Source: JBECKR01 sp040235415 (GTDB lineage: Bacteria > Acidobacteriota > Polarisedimenticolia > Polarisedimenticolales > Polarisedimenticolaceae). Taken from it: a stretch of DNA of 8,385 bases. The DNA is taken from contig JBECKR010000181.1 of NCBI GenBank assembly GCA_040235415.1, positions 1 to 8,385 of the forward strand, given 5' to 3'. Shown here one piece after another: positions 5,370 through 8,385 of the stretch. Each line of letters starts with the position of its first letter. The stretch's first letter is position 1. Both the position numbers and the translations under genes were made by a program. Under the pieces are notes generated by a model that searched no databases, had not been told where the DNA came from, and saw nothing but the letters and a program-made list of their open reading frames with translations.

Positions 5370-7732
5370 GCCGGGAGATTCGGGAGTTTCCACGAGTCGT
5401 CCCGTCCCTGTCTGCCTCATCGCGGTTGCTGGAGGCGGCCCTCGATTCTGCCCGCCGAGGCTGGGCCGTGTTTCCGCTTCATGCGATCGACGCCTGCACG
5501 TGCACCTGCGGCAACGCTGACTGCGACAGCCCCGGGAAGCACCCCCGCACCCCGAACGGGTTCAAGGCCGCGACGCGTGACCCGGAGCAGATCGCGACAT
5601 GGTGGCGTCAGTGGCCCGATGCGAACATCGGGATCGCGACCGGTGCAACTTCCGACCTCCTGGTCCTCGACGTCGATCCTCGCCACGGCGGTGACGACAC
5701 CCTGGCGGACCTCATCGAGACGCACGGCGCGCTACCGGACGCGGTGCAGTGCCTCACGGGCGGCGGCGGGCTGCACGTGTACTTCGAGCACCCCGGCGGC
5801 CACGTCCAGTCTCGGGCGGAGATCGCTCGGGGTATCGACGTCAGGGCGGACGGTGGCTACGTCGTGGCTCCGCCGTCGACGCACGCTTCGGGCCGACCCT
5901 ACGCCTGGGACGTCGCCCACCATCCCGATGACGTCGCGATCACGCCCGTCCCCGCGTGGCTGCTGGAGCTGATCGAGGCTCCGGTCGCTCGAGGCCGGGT
6001 GGCGGCTCGAAATGACGACGGCCGCATCCCTGAAGGGTGTCGCAACGACCATCTCGCGAGCCTCGCGGGCAGCATGCGCCGGCGGGGGATGTCGGAGCCC
6101 GCGATCCTGGCCGCGCTCCTCGAGGAGAATCGCCAGCGGTGCGATCCGCCCCTGGGCGAGCTCGAGGTCGGTCAGATCGCGAGGAGCATCGCCAGGTACG
6201 CTCCGGGTCCCGCGGCTGCTTCCAGTCCAGGCCGACCCGAGGTCCTGGTCCCTGGCGCTCACCTGACGGCGAACGCCGAGTACGTCGAGATCGGCAACGA
6301 CCGGTTCGCCGGTGAAGTGCTGCAGGCCCTGCCGAAGGACGTGCTCTACCGCCGAGGGCCGCTCGTCGGGACGCTCGAGGGCGAGCCGGGCGAGCTCCGA
6401 TTCGAAGAAATCGACGAGGCCGGACTTCGGCTGCTCGTCGATGCCCACATCAGACTCGTGAAGTGGTCGAAGCCCAGGAACGGCCTCCCCGCGAAGCTCT
6501 ACGTCCCGTGCAGCACCGACCACGCCCGTCTCATCCGTGCCGCGGCGGGAGTGTCCACCGACTTGAGGTCTCTGGAACTGCTCACGCCCTACCCGGTCGT
6601 CATCCAATCGGATTATTCGGTGATCGAGCGGGGGTGGAACGCCGCCGCCCGGGCGTTCTACGACGAGCCCGAGGCGCTGCGCGTGATTCCCAGGATCCGA
6701 TCGGTCGACCGGATCCACGAGGTTCTCGATGACCTCGTCGTCGACTTCCCGTTCAAGGACGAGGCCTCACGCCAGAACTTCTACGGGCTGCTCCTGACGC
6801 CTCTCGTACGTGCGGCGATGCCGGAAGCCAACGTGCCGTTCCACCTCGTAGTCAGCAGCCTCGAGCGCACGGGTAAGGGCAAGCTCGCGGCCGAGACGTT
6901 CGGCGGGGTGGTCCTGGGCCGCACGGCGCCCGTCATGCCGTGGGCCGCGTCCGAGGAGGAGCGGGACAAGCGGCTGACGGCGCTGCTCAAGCGCGGCACC
7001 ACGATCGCCGTCATCGACAACCTCGACACGAACGAGTCCCTCGACTCGGCCGTCCTTGCCTCCCTCGTGACGGGCCGGCAGTACACCGGACGCCTACTCG
7101 GCAAGAGCGAGATGATCGATCTGCCGAACACGCTGACGCTCGTCGCCACCGGGAACAACACGCGGTGCTCGGGCGAGATCGCCAAGCGCACGATCCCGAT
7201 CCTGCTGCAGCCCACCACGGATTCGCCGGAGACCCGAACCGATTTCCGCCACCCCGATGTCGTGGCCCATGTGCGCGAGGCACGACCCGCGGTGCTGGGG
7301 GCTCTACTCGGCATGGTCGAGAACTGGAAACGAGACCGTCACGTCGACGACCGAACGATGGGGGGGTTCGAGCAGTGGTCGCGAGTCGTCGGCGGGATCC
7401 TCTACGCCAACGGCCTCGCGAAGTGGCGCTCGAACTGCGCCGCGTGGGTCCGCCATGCCGACCCCGACGGGGAAGACCTCAGGGCGTTCGTCGCCGCGTG
7501 GGCCGACCGGTGGATCGACGAGCGGCGGGCCGCCCGGGATCTTCTGCCGCTCGCCGAGGAGCTCGGGGTCTTCCCCTGGGTCCACAAGGCGAAGAACGAC
7601 TCCGGGAAGCTCGTGTCGTTCGCCAAGACCGTGCTGCGACGGCACGAGAACCGGCCCGTGGGCCAGTGGGTCATTCGCGCGTCGGGCAGCGGCTCCATGA
7701 GCCTCTACTACCTGGAGGGCAGCAAGCCGTGA
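5366..7732 (+). CDS. Primase-polymerase/AAA-type ATPase replication protein
   Basis: The 788-aa protein starts replication of the element. Residues 20-200 are a bifunctional PrimPol domain. They include a small cysteine cluster (C44, C46, C48, C53) before SPGKHP, catalytic acidic motif LDVDPRHGG with D102 and D104, GGGGLHVYF with H137, and GIDVRADGGYVVAPPS. Residues 221-278 (IPEGCRNDHLASLAGSMRRR onward) match a PriCT-1 primase C-terminal helical domain. The last third carries an ATPase-like domain: ERTGKGKLA with K504 as probable Walker A lysine, IAVIDNLD with D551-D554 as Walker B, and TLTLVATGNN as a sensor-like strand. The Walker A has Gly where Ser/Thr is usual. The GTG start at 5366 is chosen because it overlaps the preceding stop; an upstream in-frame ATG at 5018 would swallow the previous gene. 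A G-rich origin-like region follows the stop. Confidence 0.9.
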   Translation: MSREIREFPRVVPSLSASSRLLEAALDSARRGWAVFPLHAIDACTCTCGNADCDSPGKHPRTPNGFKAATRDPEQIATWWRQWPDANIGIATGATSDLLVLDVDPRHGGDDTLADLIETHGALPDAVQCLTGGGGLHVYFEHPGGHVQSRAEIARGIDVRADGGYVVAPPSTHASGRPYAWDVAHHPDDVAITPVPAWLLELIEAPVARGRVAARNDDGRIPEGCRNDHLASLAGSMRRRGMSEPAILAALLEENRQRCDPPLGELEVGQIARSIARYAPGPAAASSPGRPEVLVPGAHLTANAEYVEIGNDRFAGEVLQALPKDVLYRRGPLVGTLEGEPGELRFEEIDEAGLRLLVDAHIRLVKWSKPRNGLPAKLYVPCSTDHARLIRAAAGVSTDLRSLELLTPYPVVIQSDYSVIERGWNAAARAFYDEPEALRVIPRIRSVDRIHEVLDDLVVDFPFKDEASRQNFYGLLLTPLVRAAMPEANVPFHLVVSSLERTGKGKLAAETFGGVVLGRTAPVMPWAASEEERDKRLTALLKRGTTIAVIDNLDTNESLDSAVLASLVTGRQYTGRLLGKSEMIDLPNTLTLVATGNNTRCSGEIAKRTIPILLQPTTDSPETRTDFRHPDVVAHVREARPAVLGALLGMVENWKRDRHVDDRTMGGFEQWSRVVGGILYANGLAKWRSNCAAWVRHADPDGEDLRAFVAAWADRWIDERRAARDLLPLAEELGVFPWVHKAKNDSGKLVSFAKTVLRRHENRPVGQWVIRASGSGSMSLYYLEGSKP

Positions 7733-7745
7733 AGAAGAGTGAAGA

Positions 7746-7849
7746 GGGGGTTCCGGGGGTTCCGGGAGATTCCACACTCAATCCTACAAACAAGAAAGAG
7801 ACAATATATAAGGGGGAGTATAGGAACCCCAGAATCCCCCTAATCCCCC
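7746..7849. repeat. Head-to-head G-rich 9-bp repeats around an AT-rich core; candidate replication origin
   Basis: On the plus strand GGGGGTTCC occurs twice in tandem (7746-7754, 7755-7763), followed by GGGAGATTCC (7764-7773). On the minus strand, running towards the centre, are GGGGGATTA (7849-7841), GGGGGATTC (7840-7832) and GGGGTTCC (7830-7823). Between them is a 49-bp core (7774-7822) of only about 35% G+C, including ATATATA. Iterons flanking an easily melted stretch next to an initiator gene are the classic form of a plasmid-type origin. No replication protein is known to bind this exact repeat, so the assignment is inference. The rest of 7733-7968 holds a terminator and no supported gene. 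Confidence 0.45.
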
Positions 7850-7910
7850 GGATGCCCTGTCGCGGGTGTGCTGGCGCGAACGCCTCGGGGCGAGGCAAGT
7901 CCGAAACCGA

Positions 7911-7945
7911 CAACAGAAATGGCCCGCAGGCGCCGCCTACGGGCC
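7911..7945 (-). terminator. Rho-independent terminator of the RHH-like gene
   Basis: Read on the minus strand, GGCCCG-T-AGGC pairs with GCCT-G-CGGGCC (7945-7921), ten pairs with one mismatch around a 3-nt loop. It is followed by ATTTCTGTTG (7920-7911), a moderately T-rich tail. The hairpin begins 23 nt past the stop codon of the RHH-like gene, the expected place. It separates that operon from the convergent replication operon. Confidence 0.6.
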
Positions 7946-7968
7946 GTGAGCGGGACCAGGGACTTGAG

Positions 7969-8235
7969 CTAGTCTTGGCTGGTCCGCGCCGACTTGGCCT
8001 CCTCCAGGACGCCCTGGAAGGCCTTGGCGTCCTCCTGGGCGAACGCCACCGCCACGCGCCTCACGAACTGCGTCGCGTTCCTGGGGCCGGCCGTCTGGTG
8101 GATCGCGTCGCGCTCGGCCTGGCTGAGCCGGAACGCGAAGACGACGAGCGGCTCCTTCTCGGTCGCCGGCGCCTCGGCCTTGGTCTTCTTGGGGGACGCC
8201 TTCCTCGGCGTCGCGGACTTCTTCTTCGCAGCCAT
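7969..8235 (-). CDS. Small basic ribbon-helix-helix-like DNA-binding protein
   Basis: The 88-aa product has a Lys/Ala/Pro-rich tail (residues 2-28, with KKKSATPRKASPKKTK) that resembles histone-like DNA-binding tails. It is followed by LVVFAFRLSQAERDAIHQTA and then NATQFVRRVAVAFAQED, the strand-helix-helix order of RHH/CopG-type proteins. Such small proteins usually repress plasmid replication, partition or transfer genes. The ATG at 8235 has AAGGAG 6 nt upstream. It is transcribed towards the replication operon, 18 nt downstream of another minus-strand gene and ahead of a terminator. Exact fold and target are not provable here; the palindrome at 4094-4114 and the repeats at 7746-7849 are possible sites (inference). 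Confidence 0.78.
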   Translation of the reverse strand: MAAKKKSATPRKASPKKTKAEAPATEKEPLVVFAFRLSQAERDAIHQTAGPRNATQFVRRVAVAFAQEDAKAFQGVLEEAKSARTSQD

Positions 8236-8253
8236 GGCTGTCTCCTTCGCGGG

Positions 8254-8385
8254 TCAGACCCGCTCGATGATGTCGGCCTCGAGCGCCTGCTCGAGGGTCA
8301 AGACCAACGTGTAGGGGCTCTCGATCAACCCGAGCTTGACGAGCGCCTCGACGCACGTGCCGAGGTGGGCGTACTCGGTGAACTC
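8254..8385 (-). CDS. C-terminal end of an unrecognised gene (cut by window edge)
   Basis: An open minus-strand frame enters from the right edge and ends at TGA 8256-8254, giving the last 43 residues. They include YAHLGTCVEALVKLGLIE and LTLEQALEADIIERV, which look helical and acidic. The 18-nt gap to the next gene, holding that gene's ribosome-binding site, implies a shared operon. No family is recognised from this fragment. Confidence 0.65.
   Translation of the reverse strand, partial: EFTEYAHLGTCVEALVKLGLIESPYTLVLTLEQALEADIIERV

Noticed and set aside
7801..7812. TATATA-like -10 box in the AT-rich core
   Set aside because: No matching -35 sequence at proper spacing was found on either strand, and no gene start follows closely.
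8278..8295. CTCGAGC/GCTCGAG inverted repeat
   Set aside because: It lies inside coding sequence for LEQALEAD, where repeated Leu-Glu codons in GC-rich DNA create such pairs easily.
7937..8356. 139-aa minus-strand frame overlapping the RHH-like gene
   Set aside because: It is Arg/Gly-rich out-of-frame sequence; the overlapping frames with AAGGAG and sensible protein composition (7969-8235, 8254-8385) explain the region.
7729..8385. Plus-strand open frame from a GTG overlapping the primase stop (GTGA), with GGAGGG 9 nt upstream, running off the right edge
   Set aside because: The start looks coupled, but the first 80 codons have non-coding-like usage (many AAA, ATA, AAT-type codons and GVPGVPG from DNA repeats). 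Beyond 7969 it lies antisense to two better-supported genes. A short real gene would need a stop that is absent.

Overview
The window looks like the interior of an integrative mobile element in a high-GC bacterium. By hand count of a few sample lines, the replication half is roughly 70-75% G+C and the middle genes roughly 58-65%. The DUF2924-plus-serine-recombinase pair and the primase-polymerase replicon suggest a Gram-negative, high-GC host such as Planctomycetota, Myxococcota or Alphaproteobacteria. The sequence alone does not settle the taxon. No rRNA, tRNA, CRISPR array or intact insertion sequence was seen.

Layout. (1) Bases 1-687, minus strand: the start of a serine site-specific recombinase (cut by the window edge) and, just upstream of it, a DUF2924 protein, with stop and start codons overlapping as TGATG. 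This is an integration/excision module. (2) Bases 979-3778, plus strand: a two-gene operon with overlapping reading frames. The first gene encodes an unrecognised 259-aa helical protein. The second encodes a 675-aa QueC-like PP-loop enzyme with its SGGMDS loop and four zinc-binding cysteines. Its C-terminus carries a domain I recognise from the ends of large bacterial regulatory ATPases. QueC-like enzymes outside queuosine synthesis are hallmarks of anti-phage systems (Qat, type IV CBASS), so this is the best candidate for an undescribed defence cargo. (3) Bases 3779-4225: a small Com-like zinc protein embedded in a region rich in inverted repeats. (4) Bases 4226-7732: a sigma-factor-like protein, a small acidic protein and a 788-aa primase-polymerase/ATPase fusion, arranged as a replication operon. 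(5) Bases 7733-7968: a convergent intergenic region with G-rich 9-bp repeats placed head-to-head around an AT-rich core (candidate replication origin) and a terminator for the minus-strand genes. (6) Bases 7969-8385, minus strand: a small ribbon-helix-helix-like DNA-binding protein and the end of an unrecognised gene.

How it may work together (inference): the recombinase moves the element, the sigma-like, zinc and RHH-like proteins regulate it, the PrimPol-ATPase copies it from the repeat-flanked AT-rich site, and the QueC-like operon is cargo, probably protecting the host against competing phages.
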